A stretch of 40,205 bases of DNA from Nitrososphaerota archaeon (GCA_029784825.1 JAFMAU010000016.1:1-40205), one strand, 5' to 3'; shown: positions 21,089-30,260, counted from the first letter of the stretch. A program made the numbers and translations. The notes: generated from the sequence alone by a model not told the origin.

Positions 21089-22267
21089 ATGCTGATCATC
21101 GTCCTGCTGAAGGGCGTCCCCGCGCGAACTACCCAGGTCGTGGAGGTGGGCGGTGTGCTCAACAGAGAGGCCATGGACATCGTGCTCAATCCGCACGACG
21201 CGAAGGCGGTCGAGGCCGCCGATTTCGTGAAACGAAAGGTGGGCGGGAAGGTCGTCGCCCTCAGCATGGGGCCGGAGATGAAACTGATACCCATCATGAA
21301 GCCACTGTTCGACGCGGAGGTCTTCGGCGTCGACGAGGAGTGCGTCCTGAGCGACAGGAAGATGGCCGGCTCGGACACGCTGGCCACCTCTTACGCCGTC
21401 TCCCTGGGTATCAAGAAGGTCGTCGAACGGCACACGGCTGCTATCGACAAGCTGGCGGAGGCGGTCAACAAGGACGGCTATTCCGACACGCTTGTCTCCA
21501 AGGCCTCCAGCCTCTATGAGGCCAACCTGCTGCCGAACCGGGTCTACACCTGGCTCCCCTCGGTCAAAGGCAGCATCATCCAGAGGTTCATGAGTGGCGA
21601 GCTCTCGGCTGTTGAAGCGGTCGCCCAGCTGAAGGCTGTGCACGACTCGCTCGAGAAGTACATCGTGGTGACCGGCGTGAAGACCACCGACGGGGAGACC
21701 GGCAGCGTGGGACCGCAGGTGTCCGAGGGCGTTTCCGAGCTCACCGGGAAGGTCGTCCCGCACGCGACCTACGTCGAAGACCTCGACGTAGACCAGATGA
21801 AGGGGACGGTCGTGGCTGCCAGGCGGCTTGGCTACCTGCTCCAGACAGTCGAGATGCGGCTCCCAGCCCTCCTGACTGTCTACGAAGCCTACAGGCCCAG
21901 AGTAGTCGAAGCCGCGGGGCAACCGGAAGCGAGGCTGAACAACTACAGGGGGAAGGTGTTCCAGGTCATGAAATGGACAGCCGACGACCTCGGCGCCGAT
22001 GCGAAGAGGCTGGGGTTCGCGGGGTCCCCAACCATAGTCGGGCCCGGAATAGACATCGGCAAGCCGCCCGTCCAGAAGACCGTCGGCAAGAGCCTGGTCT
22101 TCCTGCAGCACGTGGATGCCTTCGACCAGGATGGGAAGAAGCTCGGCCCCTTCGACAGAGGAGACCTTGCCACAGCTCTGCCGCCGGCGGCGGCTGAGCA
22201 ACTCAGGACCGAAGGGAAGGTAGGCACCTTCGGCTACCAGTCTCTGCTGGAGGAACTCTTTCCTTGA
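21089..22267 (+). CDS. etfB: Electron transfer flavoprotein beta subunit (FixA/EtfB) with insertion
   Basis: EtfB/FixA holds the AMP or bifurcating FAD in the flavoprotein dimer. The N-terminus (IIVLLKGVP, then LNPHDAKAVEAA) and the nucleotide-binding segment TTDGETGSVGPQVSEGV are typical. At 392 aa the protein is over 100 residues longer than usual EtfB. Most of the excess is an inserted, mainly helical segment at about residues 112-190. It lies between GSDTLATSYAVSLGIKKV and EKYIVVTGV, positions that are close together in standard proteins. The C-terminal part after 260 is also extended. The downstream partners point to a FixABCX complex, which couples NADH oxidation to reduction of ferredoxin and quinone. 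Confidence 0.88.
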   Translation: MLIIVLLKGVPARTTQVVEVGGVLNREAMDIVLNPHDAKAVEAADFVKRKVGGKVVALSMGPEMKLIPIMKPLFDAEVFGVDEECVLSDRKMAGSDTLATSYAVSLGIKKVVERHTAAIDKLAEAVNKDGYSDTLVSKASSLYEANLLPNRVYTWLPSVKGSIIQRFMSGELSAVEAVAQLKAVHDSLEKYIVVTGVKTTDGETGSVGPQVSEGVSELTGKVVPHATYVEDLDVDQMKGTVVAARRLGYLLQTVEMRLPALLTVYEAYRPRVVEAAGQPEARLNNYRGKVFQVMKWTADDLGADAKRLGFAGSPTIVGPGIDIGKPPVQKTVGKSLVFLQHVDAFDQDGKKLGPFDRGDLATALPPAAAEQLRTEGKVGTFGYQSLLEELFP

Positions 22268-23352
22268 GCGCGGAGCCCGCCGACGTGTGGGTCTACCTGC
22301 AGCACGACAGGGCAGGTCTGACGTCCGAGTCCAAGGAGGCCATAGCCGCCGGGAGGCAGGTCGCGGAGAAGCTCGGGCAACGGGTGGTCGGAGTCCTGAT
22401 CGGCGACGGCGTGGAGGGTGTCGCGCGCGAGGCGGTCGAATACGGGGCGGACAGAGTCCTCTACGTGGACGGCCCTGCCTACGAAGAGTATCTCAACCTC
22501 AGGTACGCCGATGCCATCTACGAAATGGCTGTGGCCCGAAGACCCTACGCCTTCCTCTTCGTCGCCAACGAGCTCGGCAAGGATGTGGCCGGCCGCGTCG
22601 CATACCGGCTCGGCACCGGCCTCGCGACAGACAACGTCCAGCTCGCGGTCGAGGACTACTTCAATCCCCAGCTGAACCTCACCTTCAGGAACCTGATGAT
22701 ACAGATCAGGCCCGACTTTGGGACCAGACTGGCCAGGATCTACACCCCGCGAGCGAGACCGCAGATGGCCACGATCAGGCCGGGCAACTTCACCCAGCTC
22801 GAGCGGAAGCCTGGGAGGAAGGGAGCCCTGGAGCGATTCTTGCCCACTCCGAAGGACTGCCCTGCCACAGTAAAGGGGATGGTCGAACTGCCGAGACCCG
22901 CCGTGGACCTGCGCGGGGCTGACGTGGTCATCACCCTCGGCCTCGGGATCCTTCGCGACAGGTCGGGCAAGAGCAGGAACCCGAGGGAGGCCTACGACCT
23001 CGCCGTCGGGCTCAAGGGCGCAGTCGAGCGGAGGTACAAGCTGAAGGTGGAGCTGGGAGCGACGAGGGCCCTGATCTACGCGGGGCTCAGAGAACTGGAG
23101 GGCCTCATCGGCAAGGAGAACCAGGTAGGCCAGACTGGCGCGACCGTCTCGCCTGACGTGTACTTCGCCATAGGAGTCAGCGGCTCCCTTCAGCACAAGG
23201 TCGGGATGTCGAAGTCGGGCAAGATAGTGGCCATCAACACCGACCCCGAGGCGCCGATCTTCCAGGTCGCCCACTATCCGGTCGTCGGCGACCTGTACGA
23301 GGAGCTGCCGAGACTCATCGAACTGATAGGAGCGGGCGCAAGTGCAGCCTGA
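22264..23352 (+). CDS. etfA: Electron transfer flavoprotein alpha subunit (FixB/EtfA)
   Basis: The 362-aa protein carries FAD for electron transfer and pairs with EtfB. The C-terminal FAD-binding domain is canonical: GQTGATVSPDVYFAIGVSGS, then HKVGMSKSGKIVAINTDPEAPIF and YPVVGDLYEELPRL. The N-terminal domain is the usual Rossmann-like fold (VWVYLQHD). The start is a TTG whose last two bases overlap the TGA of etfB (TTGA at 22264-22267). It overlaps the next gene by 11 bp. A tightly coupled operon makes equal amounts of the subunits. Confidence 0.92.
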   Translation: MSAEPADVWVYLQHDRAGLTSESKEAIAAGRQVAEKLGQRVVGVLIGDGVEGVAREAVEYGADRVLYVDGPAYEEYLNLRYADAIYEMAVARRPYAFLFVANELGKDVAGRVAYRLGTGLATDNVQLAVEDYFNPQLNLTFRNLMIQIRPDFGTRLARIYTPRARPQMATIRPGNFTQLERKPGRKGALERFLPTPKDCPATVKGMVELPRPAVDLRGADVVITLGLGILRDRSGKSRNPREAYDLAVGLKGAVERRYKLKVELGATRALIYAGLRELEGLIGKENQVGQTGATVSPDVYFAIGVSGSLQHKVGMSKSGKIVAINTDPEAPIFQVAHYPVVGDLYEELPRLIELIGAGASAA

Positions 23353-25039
23353 GTTCGACGTCATAGTTGTCGGCGCCGGTCCTGCGGGCGCCGCTGCAGC
23401 ACTGACGCTGGCGAGAAAGGGCGTCGGCGTCCTGATGCTCGAGAAGGCGAAGGTCCCCGGAGAGAGGAGCATGACCGGGGGCGTCCTCTACGGAGATTTC
23501 GAGGGCAGCTTCGGCATGATCAACCTGATGCCCGACTTTGAGCGGACTGCCCCCCTCCAGCGCAGAATCCTGTCCCACGAAGTGGTCGTCCTGGGCGAGC
23601 CGGACCCGGCCAAGGGCACCAACAGGTACTACCGATTCACGAAGAATTCGCTGGCCGCGAAAATCGGCTTCCTCCCGATGGGTTTCGAGACCGGGCACGA
23701 CTTCACCGTCCTCAGGAGGCCCTTCGACCGCTGGTTCGCCAACAAGGCGGTCGAGGCCGGCGCGATGCTTTCGGTGGGCGCAACAGTCGAGGGGCTCGTC
23801 AAGGACGGCCAGAGCGTGGTCGGCGTCAGGACCAGCAGGGAGGAGCTGAGGGCTAGCATGGTCATCGACGCGTCCGGAGTCACCTCGAACCTGGTCGAAG
23901 AAGCGGGCCTCCGAGGGAGGCTGGTCCCCCGGCAGCTGTACCACGGCATCAAGCGCGTCTACAAGCTGGACGCCGAAGAGATCGAGAGGAGGTTCAGGGC
24001 CAACCCGGGCGAGGGCAAGGCACTCTTCTTCATCGGCAACTTCATGCACGGCGTGGGAGGCGGGGCATTCATCTACACGAACGAGGACTCGCTCTCGGTC
24101 GGACTGGTGGTCTCGATGGACTCCCTCATCAGGGCCACGACGGAGAGGTTCGACCAGGTCGGCAAGCTCATCGACATCGAAGACGAGTTCGTGGGCCAAC
24201 CGATGATCGCAGAGCTGCTGGACGGGGCCCAGCCCATAGAGTACTCCGCGCACAACGTCCCCAAGGGCTTCAAGTGCCTGCTCAAGAGGCCCTACGCAGA
24301 CGGCTTCATGGTGACCGGCGACGCCCTCGGTTCCTTTGTGAAGATAGGTCCAATGATCGACGGAATGAGGCGGGCCATAGCTTCCGGCATGATGGCGGCG
24401 ACAGCCTACATGGAGGCAAGGGCGTCGGGGTCGTTCAGAGGCAGGAACCTGTCGAGATACAGGGACCTGCTCCAGCCGATTTACGAAGACGTCGATAGGT
24501 CTGGGCGGGACAGCTTCATCTCCGAGAGCTCCTTCGTTTACCATCAGCTCCCCGGCCTGGTCCTCGGGACGCCCATGCTCGCCCGCAACTACAGGTCCAA
24601 GCAGGCCCTGGGTGGCCCCGCACGCGGGAGCGCCGTGCAGAGGGTCCAGGACGGCACCAGCCTTCTGAAGTACGAGGAGGACGAGGACTACTCGCACATC
24701 GCAGTCGACACGGAACTGGCTTCGAACTCCATCACCAAACCGTGGGTCCCGGTCTGCCCGGTGAACTGCTACACCATAGTGACGCCCAAGGGAGTCTTCG
24801 CCTCCTTCAAGGACCTCTTCGAGCATAATCTCCAGCTGCTCTCGGAGAGCAAGGAAGGTCCGTCCGGCCTGAGGAGCAGGGCGTTCCGGCTCTCCGGTGA
24901 AGAGATCGCCAGCGCGAAGCTGCGGTTCGACCACGTCGCATGCGTCTCCTGCGGTTCCTGCGGCGCCATAGGCCCGCCCGAGATGGTCCTCTTCCGCCAC
25001 GAACGCGACGGGCACGGCGTGCGATACGCACAAGGCTGA
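23342..25039 (+). CDS. FixC-FixX fusion: ETF:quinone oxidoreductase with ferredoxin domain
   Basis: The 565-aa protein joins two usually separate subunits. Residues 1-430 are FixC: FAD motif VVGAGPAGAAAALTLARKG, the MTGGVLYG segment, the second FAD site GDALG and the quinone-reducing domain. Residues of about 440-565 are FixX, with CPVNC at 472-476 and C534-C537-C540 (CVSCGSC). This is the ligand set for one [4Fe-4S] cluster. Eukaryotic ETF-QO has the same overall order. With EtfBA the complex likely takes electrons from NADH and sends them both to quinone and to a low-potential acceptor. The start is GTG 23342, inside etfA. Confidence 0.9.
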   Translation: MQPEFDVIVVGAGPAGAAAALTLARKGVGVLMLEKAKVPGERSMTGGVLYGDFEGSFGMINLMPDFERTAPLQRRILSHEVVVLGEPDPAKGTNRYYRFTKNSLAAKIGFLPMGFETGHDFTVLRRPFDRWFANKAVEAGAMLSVGATVEGLVKDGQSVVGVRTSREELRASMVIDASGVTSNLVEEAGLRGRLVPRQLYHGIKRVYKLDAEEIERRFRANPGEGKALFFIGNFMHGVGGGAFIYTNEDSLSVGLVVSMDSLIRATTERFDQVGKLIDIEDEFVGQPMIAELLDGAQPIEYSAHNVPKGFKCLLKRPYADGFMVTGDALGSFVKIGPMIDGMRRAIASGMMAATAYMEARASGSFRGRNLSRYRDLLQPIYEDVDRSGRDSFISESSFVYHQLPGLVLGTPMLARNYRSKQALGGPARGSAVQRVQDGTSLLKYEEDEDYSHIAVDTELASNSITKPWVPVCPVNCYTIVTPKGVFASFKDLFEHNLQLLSESKEGPSGLRSRAFRLSGEEIASAKLRFDHVACVSCGSCGAIGPPEMVLFRHERDGHGVRYAQG

Positions 25040-25176
25040 CTACAGCCGCGTCCAATTGCCGAGAAACGCCTAAGTATCGCTCCCCGACCGCCCAGAAATT
25101 GTCGATTCGTTGACGACTAGGGAATCTCTCGACACCCATCAAACTGGCTCCGCAGCGGGGCAGTAGGGAGCGCGTC

Positions 25177-25193
25177 CCAACTTCAAGAGTTGG
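25177..25193 (+). promoter_or_regulatory. Hairpin before the SHMT start
   Basis: The inverted repeat ccaact-tcaag-agttgg ends 9 nt before the ATG at 25203. If transcription starts upstream (a weak TATA-like ctaagtat lies near 25069-25076) the hairpin would sit at the ribosome-entry region and could affect translation. Confidence 0.35.
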
Positions 25194-25202
25194 TTGGAGA
25201 GA

Positions 25203-26411
25203 ATGTCACACGCGTATCTCGACAGGCTCGAGCGCACGATAAAGCAGCACGAGGACTGGAGGCTTGGCGAGTGCCTCAACCTGATTCCCTCGGAGAACTG
25301 GAGCAGCCCCCTTTCCAGGCACATGTTCACCACCGACATCGGCAACAGGTACAACGCTCCCGACAAGTTCTACCGAGGAACGCGCTTCCTCGATGAGCTC
25401 CAATCCCTCGCGGAAGAGGTGGCGAGAAAGGTGTTCAACGCCCGCTACGCCGACGTGAGGCCCCTCTCGGGTCACACCGCAGACATGGCGGTCCTCCTCT
25501 CGCTGGCTGAGCCGGGAGACAAGGTGCTCTCGGTTTCGCCGGAAAACGGTGGTTATCCTGGGATCACGCACCTCGGGTTCGGCAAGATAATGGGACTGAG
25601 GAACCTCTACTTCCCCTACGACGATGACGCAATCAACATCGATGTGAAGCCGGCGAGGGCTATGATACGCGCAGAGAAGCCGAAACTGGTCTTCTTCGGC
25701 TCGAGCTTCATCCCGCTGCCGCACCCCACGAAGGAGCTGACCTCTTCGCGCGACGACGGGATCTTCGTCTACGACGGCTCCCACGTCCTCGGCCTGATAG
25801 CGGGCGGAGAGTTCCAGGACCCGCTGCGCGAAGGCTGCTCGCTTCTCATAGGCTCGACCCACAAGAGCCTGCCGGGTCCCCAGGGAGGGATCATACTGTC
25901 GAACAACGAGGAGATATTCTCCAAAGTCTCGGGGAACATCCACCTGGGGATCGTGGACAACATACACCTAAACAGGGTGGCCTCCCTCACGGTGACGCTG
26001 ACCGAGATGATGCAGTTCGGCAAAGCCTACGCCCAGGCCGTGGTCAAGAATTCGCAGCGGCTGGCGAAGGGCCTCGACGGCAGGGGGGTCAAGGTCAGGG
26101 GCGCATCGGTCGGCTTCACAAAGTCGCATCAGGTGCTTCTCGACTATCCGCAGGACAAGCTGAAGTTCATAGCCGAGAGGCTCGAGCAGGCGAACATCAT
26201 CTCTGACAACGGCGGCAGGCTTGGGACGTCCGAGCTGACCCGTCTGGGCTACGGCGGGAAGGAGATGGAGGAGGTGGCAGAGTTGATCAGCCTGGTCGTG
26301 CTCGGCAAGAAGCCGGCCGACTTCGTGAAGAGAGGAGTGAGGTCGCTGGTGAAGGACTTCAGGGAGCCGAAGTACGTGCTAAAGTCGCTGCCGAAGGCCC
26401 TTGAGCCCTAG
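25203..26411 (+). CDS. glyA: Serine hydroxymethyltransferase
   Basis: SHMT interconverts serine and glycine and loads a one-carbon unit on a pterin carrier. The 402-aa PLP enzyme shows LIPSENWSSP (family signature near the N-terminus), a PLP-contacting segment YDGSHVLGL and the lysine K221 in STHKSLPGPQGG. The sequence is divergent, as in archaeal SHMTs that may use a modified folate or methanopterin. A TTG at 25194 could add three residues; I chose the ATG. It ends exactly next to the GAPDH stop on the other strand. Confidence 0.9.
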   Translation: MSHAYLDRLERTIKQHEDWRLGECLNLIPSENWSSPLSRHMFTTDIGNRYNAPDKFYRGTRFLDELQSLAEEVARKVFNARYADVRPLSGHTADMAVLLSLAEPGDKVLSVSPENGGYPGITHLGFGKIMGLRNLYFPYDDDAINIDVKPARAMIRAEKPKLVFFGSSFIPLPHPTKELTSSRDDGIFVYDGSHVLGLIAGGEFQDPLREGCSLLIGSTHKSLPGPQGGIILSNNEEIFSKVSGNIHLGIVDNIHLNRVASLTVTLTEMMQFGKAYAQAVVKNSQRLAKGLDGRGVKVRGASVGFTKSHQVLLDYPQDKLKFIAERLEQANIISDNGGRLGTSELTRLGYGGKEMEEVAELISLVVLGKKPADFVKRGVRSLVKDFREPKYVLKSLPKALEP

Positions 26412-27428
26412 TCACCTGTGCACGATGCCCAGGGACTCGTCTGTCAGCTTCATCGACTCTTCTCTCGAATAGCCTCCCGCCAAGGCTCTGACCGCGTCGA
26501 TGTTCTCCGGAACGACGATGGCCTCCTGGTGGACCCCCAGGAACATGTACGCCTCGCCGTCAATGACCGTGACCGAATCCTTCCACACGGTCGCCTCGTA
26601 GGTGTCGCCCCTCGGCCTTCCCATCTCTCGCGCCAAGTCCGTCACCTGGGCCGTCGACTTGAAGCCCGACTTGCCGTCTACCAGCTGCATCCGCGGCGCC
26701 CTCTCCAGCGACTGGACGACCTGCTCTCTGGTTGCGGGCTTTCTGAGCGTGAGGATGAGGCTGTGGAGGTGCATGTGGGTGGTGGGGACCTTGAAGGCCA
26801 TGGTGGTGATGTTCAACCCCTCGAGCACAGTCTGCACGTCTGGCCCATGGTGGGACGGGAGCGTCGTGGGGTCGAGGACGACGGCGTCTATGGGTCCCTT
26901 CTTCACCTCGTCCGGGTCCGCTGCCCTTCTCGCGAGCACGGCCCTCGCCCTCGAGATCCCTGCCCCTTCGTCAATGGCGTGGAGGGTCCTGCAGAGGCCG
27001 GTCGTGTTGCAGCTGACCACCCTCACCATCTGCTTCCCAACGGCCTTTTCGAAGTTGCACTGCGCCACGAAGGAGGTCCCGGCCACAGAGTGCTCCTCTC
27101 CTCCCTGGAAGATCGCCTTGACGCCCGCCTGGCTGTAGAGCCTCCTGTTCTCCGCCCCAATGTCGTCTGGAGCGCCGTCGACCACCACGTCCACCCGCTG
27201 GAGGAGGTCGTTTGCGACGCCCTTGACCGGATAACCCGCAGCCTTCAGACTCTCCATGCTCTTCATGTCGACGGCGTACAACCCTATCCCTTTCTGCAGG
27301 GCTATCCCGTACTTGTAGTGGGGATGCATCGCGGTGACGCCGACCAGCTCCATGTCCTTCTGTTTCAGGACCGCGTCCGCCACGCGCTTGCCTATGGTCC
27401 CGTAGCCGTTCACTCCGACCTTTATCAT
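26412..27428 (-). CDS. gap: Type II glyceraldehyde-3-phosphate dehydrogenase
   Basis: The 338-aa archaeal GAPDH reduces or oxidises between 1,3-bisphosphoglycerate and glyceraldehyde 3-phosphate, in archaea mainly in gluconeogenesis. The N-terminal dinucleotide motif is VGVNGYGTIGKRV. The catalytic Cys is C140 in SCNTTGLCR, the same position as in other archaeal enzymes. The active-site region PTTLPSHHGPDV contains the conserved His pair. It follows PGK by 37 bp on the same strand, so the two successive pathway enzymes form an operon. A GGAGAG just upstream is a plausible ribosome-binding site. Confidence 0.95.
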   Translation of the reverse strand: MIKVGVNGYGTIGKRVADAVLKQKDMELVGVTAMHPHYKYGIALQKGIGLYAVDMKSMESLKAAGYPVKGVANDLLQRVDVVVDGAPDDIGAENRRLYSQAGVKAIFQGGEEHSVAGTSFVAQCNFEKAVGKQMVRVVSCNTTGLCRTLHAIDEGAGISRARAVLARRAADPDEVKKGPIDAVVLDPTTLPSHHGPDVQTVLEGLNITTMAFKVPTTHMHLHSLILTLRKPATREQVVQSLERAPRMQLVDGKSGFKSTAQVTDLAREMGRPRGDTYEATVWKDSVTVIDGEAYMFLGVHQEAIVVPENIDAVRALAGGYSREESMKLTDESLGIVHR

Positions 27429-27465
27429 GCCTCTCTCCGCCGTTCCTCTGCGCTCTTAATGGTTG

Positions 27466-28683
27466 TCAGCGCTTGTCTCCCCACTTCTCCGCCGACCTCT
27501 CCAGGGCGTCTATGAGCGGGAGCCTCTTCCCCGCCAGGTACTGCACCAGGGCCCCGCCCGCTGTGCTCACGTGGTCGATCTCGTCGTTTATGCCGTATTT
27601 CTTGAGCGCGGTGGAGAGGTGCCCGCCGCTTATGATCGTGGTCCCAAGCGAAGAGGCCATGGCCCTGAGCAGGCTCTCCGTCCCGGAGCTGAACTCCTCC
27701 CATTCGAAGGCCCCCGGCGGCCCGCTCATGAACACCGTTCCCGCCCCCTTGATCTGCCTTGCGTACTTCTCCACGGTCTTCTCTCCGATGTCCAGCACCT
27801 GCGCCCCCTGGGGGAGGTCAGCCACGTCCATGTCCTTCCTCCCGTCGCCCACCTTCACCCCCACGTCCACCGGGATGCCGTAGCGGTCGGGTTCTTCCTC
27901 CACCAGCTGCTTCGCCTTCTGGACGAACTTCTGCTCCGAGTCCATGCCGAGTTCGCTCCTGAGCTTGCCCGTTGCCTTGAGGAAGACCAGGCCCACCAGG
28001 CCGCAGAGGAGCACCTTGTCGGCCCTGTGGTTGGCGATCAGCGCGTCTATGGCCTCCAGCCTGTCGTTGACCTTGGCGCCTCCCAGTACGGTCACGTAGG
28101 GCCCCTTCTCCACCGCCGAGATCCTGTCCAGCTTCCGCAGCTCCTTGCCCACCACCCTGCCGGCACAGGTCGGCATCAGCCCGGCGAAACCCACGATGGT
28201 GGGGGATGCCCTGTGGGCGGTCGAGAAGGCGTCGAGCACGCTCATGTTGACGTGCTTTCTTATCCTCGACACCAGCACCGACTTCTCCGCGTCTGCCGGC
28301 TTGTACTCCTGGTTCTCCTCGGCTGTGAAGCGGAGGTTGTCGAGGAGGAGGATCTCCCCGGACCTGAGGTCGTCCATCTCCCTCGCGGCCGCGGGCCCCA
28401 TGACGTCTTCGACGAACTTGACTCTCCTGCCCAGGATCTGCTCGAGGGCACTGGCGTGGGCTCCCATCCCGATGTAGTCCGAACGCCCGACCCTCCCTTG
28501 GTGGGAGGCGACCACCACCGCAGCCTCGGAAAGGTCGGCTATGGTCGAGGCGGCCTCCTCGAGCCTCTCCTGCTCCATCAGTTTGCCTGTCTGAGGATGA
28601 ACGGGAGTGTTGATGTCGACCCGCAGAAACACGCGCTTCCCCTCTAGGTCCACGTCATCCAGGGTCAGCATGCGGAGGGGCAT
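27466..28683 (-). CDS. pgk: Phosphoglycerate kinase
   Basis: The 405-aa enzyme transfers phosphate between ATP and 3-phosphoglycerate. Visible family motifs are VFLRVDINTPV (substrate-binding), ASHQGR, LLDNLRF, DAFSTAHR, VLGGAKVNDRLEAI (hinge and ATP domain), MSGPPGAFE and the end motif TISGGHLSTAL, followed by VSTAGGALVQYLAG. DAFSTAHR and the Gly-rich ATP motifs are complete. Length is normal. PGK is the first gene of a PGK-GAPDH operon. Its TATA box is 36 nt upstream, and a palindrome sits at the predicted transcription start. Confidence 0.95.
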   Translation of the reverse strand: MPLRMLTLDDVDLEGKRVFLRVDINTPVHPQTGKLMEQERLEEAASTIADLSEAAVVVASHQGRVGRSDYIGMGAHASALEQILGRRVKFVEDVMGPAAAREMDDLRSGEILLLDNLRFTAEENQEYKPADAEKSVLVSRIRKHVNMSVLDAFSTAHRASPTIVGFAGLMPTCAGRVVGKELRKLDRISAVEKGPYVTVLGGAKVNDRLEAIDALIANHRADKVLLCGLVGLVFLKATGKLRSELGMDSEQKFVQKAKQLVEEEPDRYGIPVDVGVKVGDGRKDMDVADLPQGAQVLDIGEKTVEKYARQIKGAGTVFMSGPPGAFEWEEFSSGTESLLRAMASSLGTTIISGGHLSTALKKYGINDEIDHVSTAGGALVQYLAGKRLPLIDALERSAEKWGDKR

Positions 28684-28694
28684 TCTGCGCCTGT

Positions 28695-28709
28695 GGAGGG
28701 TGACCCTCC
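28695..28709. promoter_or_regulatory. Candidate operator at the PGK transcription start
   Basis: The sequence ggagggt-g-accctcc is a 15-bp inverted repeat between the PGK TATA box and the ATG, overlapping the predicted start at about 28693. A bound protein would block initiation of the PGK-GAPDH operon. Confidence 0.5.
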
Positions 28710-28714
28710 GGTCT

Positions 28715-28724
28715 CATTATATGC
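28715..28724 (-). promoter_or_regulatory. TATA box of the PGK-GAPDH operon
   Basis: On the minus strand this reads gcatataatg, centred 36 nt before the ATG at 28683. Confidence 0.65.
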
Positions 28725-28941
28725 CTTGCGCGGATTCTCATTTTCGATTGCGGGACCTGGCGTTGGGCCCAAGCGTGTGATATGCCACTTTTCCCACTGG
28801 TAGGAGGAATCCCCTATCATCGTCTACCCGGCAGCCGGACAAGCCTCGCAGGGATGCCATCGGAGAGTCCTTCACCGAGCGCATCGTCGCTGCGGGGCCT
28901 CGCAATCCCTTATGTATCAACTCCTGAACGGGCCGCTTCGT

Positions 28942-29751
28942 TTGTCGAATCTCCTCTACGCGATAATGGTCGGCGTGGTGCAAGGGATATCGGAGTGGCT
29001 GCCGATCAGCAGCAAGACCCAGGTCCTTCTGGTCTCAAACTACCTGTTCGGGCTTCCGGTCGAGGTCGCCTTTGCCTTCGGCCTTTTCATGGAGGTCGGC
29101 TCCCTGGCCTCTGCGTCCGCCTACTTCCGCAGGGACATCATCTCGCTGTTCCACGACAGGAGGCTGCTCCTCTACCTGCTGGTAGTCACCCTCTTCACGG
29201 GTCTGATCGGCGTCCCGCTCTACGTGGTGGCCGAGAAGCTGCTTTCGACAGCGTACAGCCCGGGCATACCGATGATGATATTGGGCGCGATCCTGGTTTC
29301 CGACTCGGTTTACATCAGGTATTCACGGCTGGCCCCTCGCATGGCGGGTCTGAAGGACATGAGGCTCAGACACTACGTCGCGATCGGCGTTGCCCAAGGG
29401 ATCGCTGCCCTCCCGGGCGTATCGAGGTCGGGAATGACGGTCTCGACCATGCTCTTCATGGGCATGGAACCCGGGGACGCGTTCCGCCTTTCCTATCTGG
29501 CCTACATCCCCGCCGCCCTCGGAGGTTTCGCCACAACGATACTCCTGAGCCGAGCCGAGATCAACACCGCAGTGACTGCGGTCGACCCAGTCGGAGTCGT
29601 TTTCGCTGTCGTCGCGGCCGCCCTGGTCGGGCTGGTCGTGATATCTGCCGCATTGCGGTTCGCAAAGAGGAACAACATCTACGTCGTGACGCTTGTGATA
29701 GGGGTCGTGGCAATCGTCATAGGCGCGCTCGCCACCGCGGCCTCAATCTGA
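28942..29751 (+). CDS. uppP: Undecaprenyl-diphosphatase-like membrane phosphatase (UppP/BacA)
   Basis: The protein removes phosphate from polyprenyl diphosphate, recycling the lipid carrier for glycan assembly; in archaea the carrier is dolichol-type. The 269-aa protein has about eight membrane segments and the two family motifs: GVVQGISEWLPISS near the N-terminus and ALPGVSRSGMTV in the second half. An ATG at 28912 would add ten residues, but it lies within a TATA-like cttatgta (28909-28916). The TTG at 28942, 30 nt downstream, gives MSNLLYAIMVGVVQG, which matches the family N-terminus. A small membrane protein gene follows. Confidence 0.88.
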   Translation: MSNLLYAIMVGVVQGISEWLPISSKTQVLLVSNYLFGLPVEVAFAFGLFMEVGSLASASAYFRRDIISLFHDRRLLLYLLVVTLFTGLIGVPLYVVAEKLLSTAYSPGIPMMILGAILVSDSVYIRYSRLAPRMAGLKDMRLRHYVAIGVAQGIAALPGVSRSGMTVSTMLFMGMEPGDAFRLSYLAYIPAALGGFATTILLSRAEINTAVTAVDPVGVVFAVVAAALVGLVVISAALRFAKRNNIYVVTLVIGVVAIVIGALATAASI

Positions 29752-29794
29752 GCCGCATCAACCCATTTAAGACGGGTTCGAGACGCTTTCGGCA

Positions 29795-30127
29795 GTGCAG
29801 AACGAGACACTGACCAACGTGTTTTGGGGCCTGTTTCTCATCTGGTTCGGGGTCCTCTGGGCCCATCTGGGAAGCGACCCCTTCGACGTGGTCGACTCCC
29901 CGCTCTTCGCCCTGGGCACGGGGCTGCTCCTGCTCCTCCTGAACCTCGCCAGGTCCACCATGAGGTTGAAGTTGAGCATCCTCACCGCGGGGCTCGGCAT
30001 CCTGCTGACCGTTGTCTACACGCCGATAATCTTCTTCGGCATCAACGTTCCGTTCCTGCCGGCCCTGCTGGTCATAGTGGGACTGGCGCTCATAGTCGGC
30101 GCCTTCAGGAGCAACAAGTACCCTTAG
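29795..30127 (+). CDS. Small four-helix membrane protein
   Basis: The 110-aa protein starts with GTG 27 nt after a TATA-like catttaag (29764-29771), predicting a leaderless mRNA. Four hydrophobic segments lie at about residues 8-24, 37-53, 60-80 and 84-103. There are few charges apart from the ends. The pattern resembles small integral proteins of unknown function (for example DUF5668-like), but I cannot assign one. The TATA box sits inside imperfect inverted arms aaccc/gggtt, a possible operator. Confidence 0.65.
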   Translation: MQNETLTNVFWGLFLIWFGVLWAHLGSDPFDVVDSPLFALGTGLLLLLLNLARSTMRLKLSILTAGLGILLTVVYTPIIFFGINVPFLPALLVIVGLALIVGAFRSNKYP

Positions 30128-30216
30128 AGCGCGGCGGTCGGCTCCATGCGACGACTGCCGTCTTCGGAGGCGGTGACACCATGCCCCCAAAGGCCAGGAA
30201 ACCCTCCTCCCGGAGG

Positions 30217-30234
30217 TTATCGATATTGATAACG
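30217..30234. promoter_or_regulatory. Palindrome upstream of the recombinase gene
   Basis: The segment gttatcgatattgataac is an imperfect palindrome with 8 of 9 positions paired and perfect outer arms gttatc/gataac. It lies about 30 bp before the TATA-like tatgtataaa (30261-30270) and 105 bp before the recombinase start. It may be a regulator site or the core of a recombination site. Confidence 0.45.
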
Positions 30235-30260
30235 ACGTCGATAAACCAGAGCTGTGGCAG

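Noticed and set aside
23315..25033. Long open frame on the minus strand
   Set aside because: It lies opposite the FixC-FixX gene, whose motifs are unambiguous. The antisense translation is Asp/His/Leu/Val-rich without motifs, a typical GC-rich shadow.
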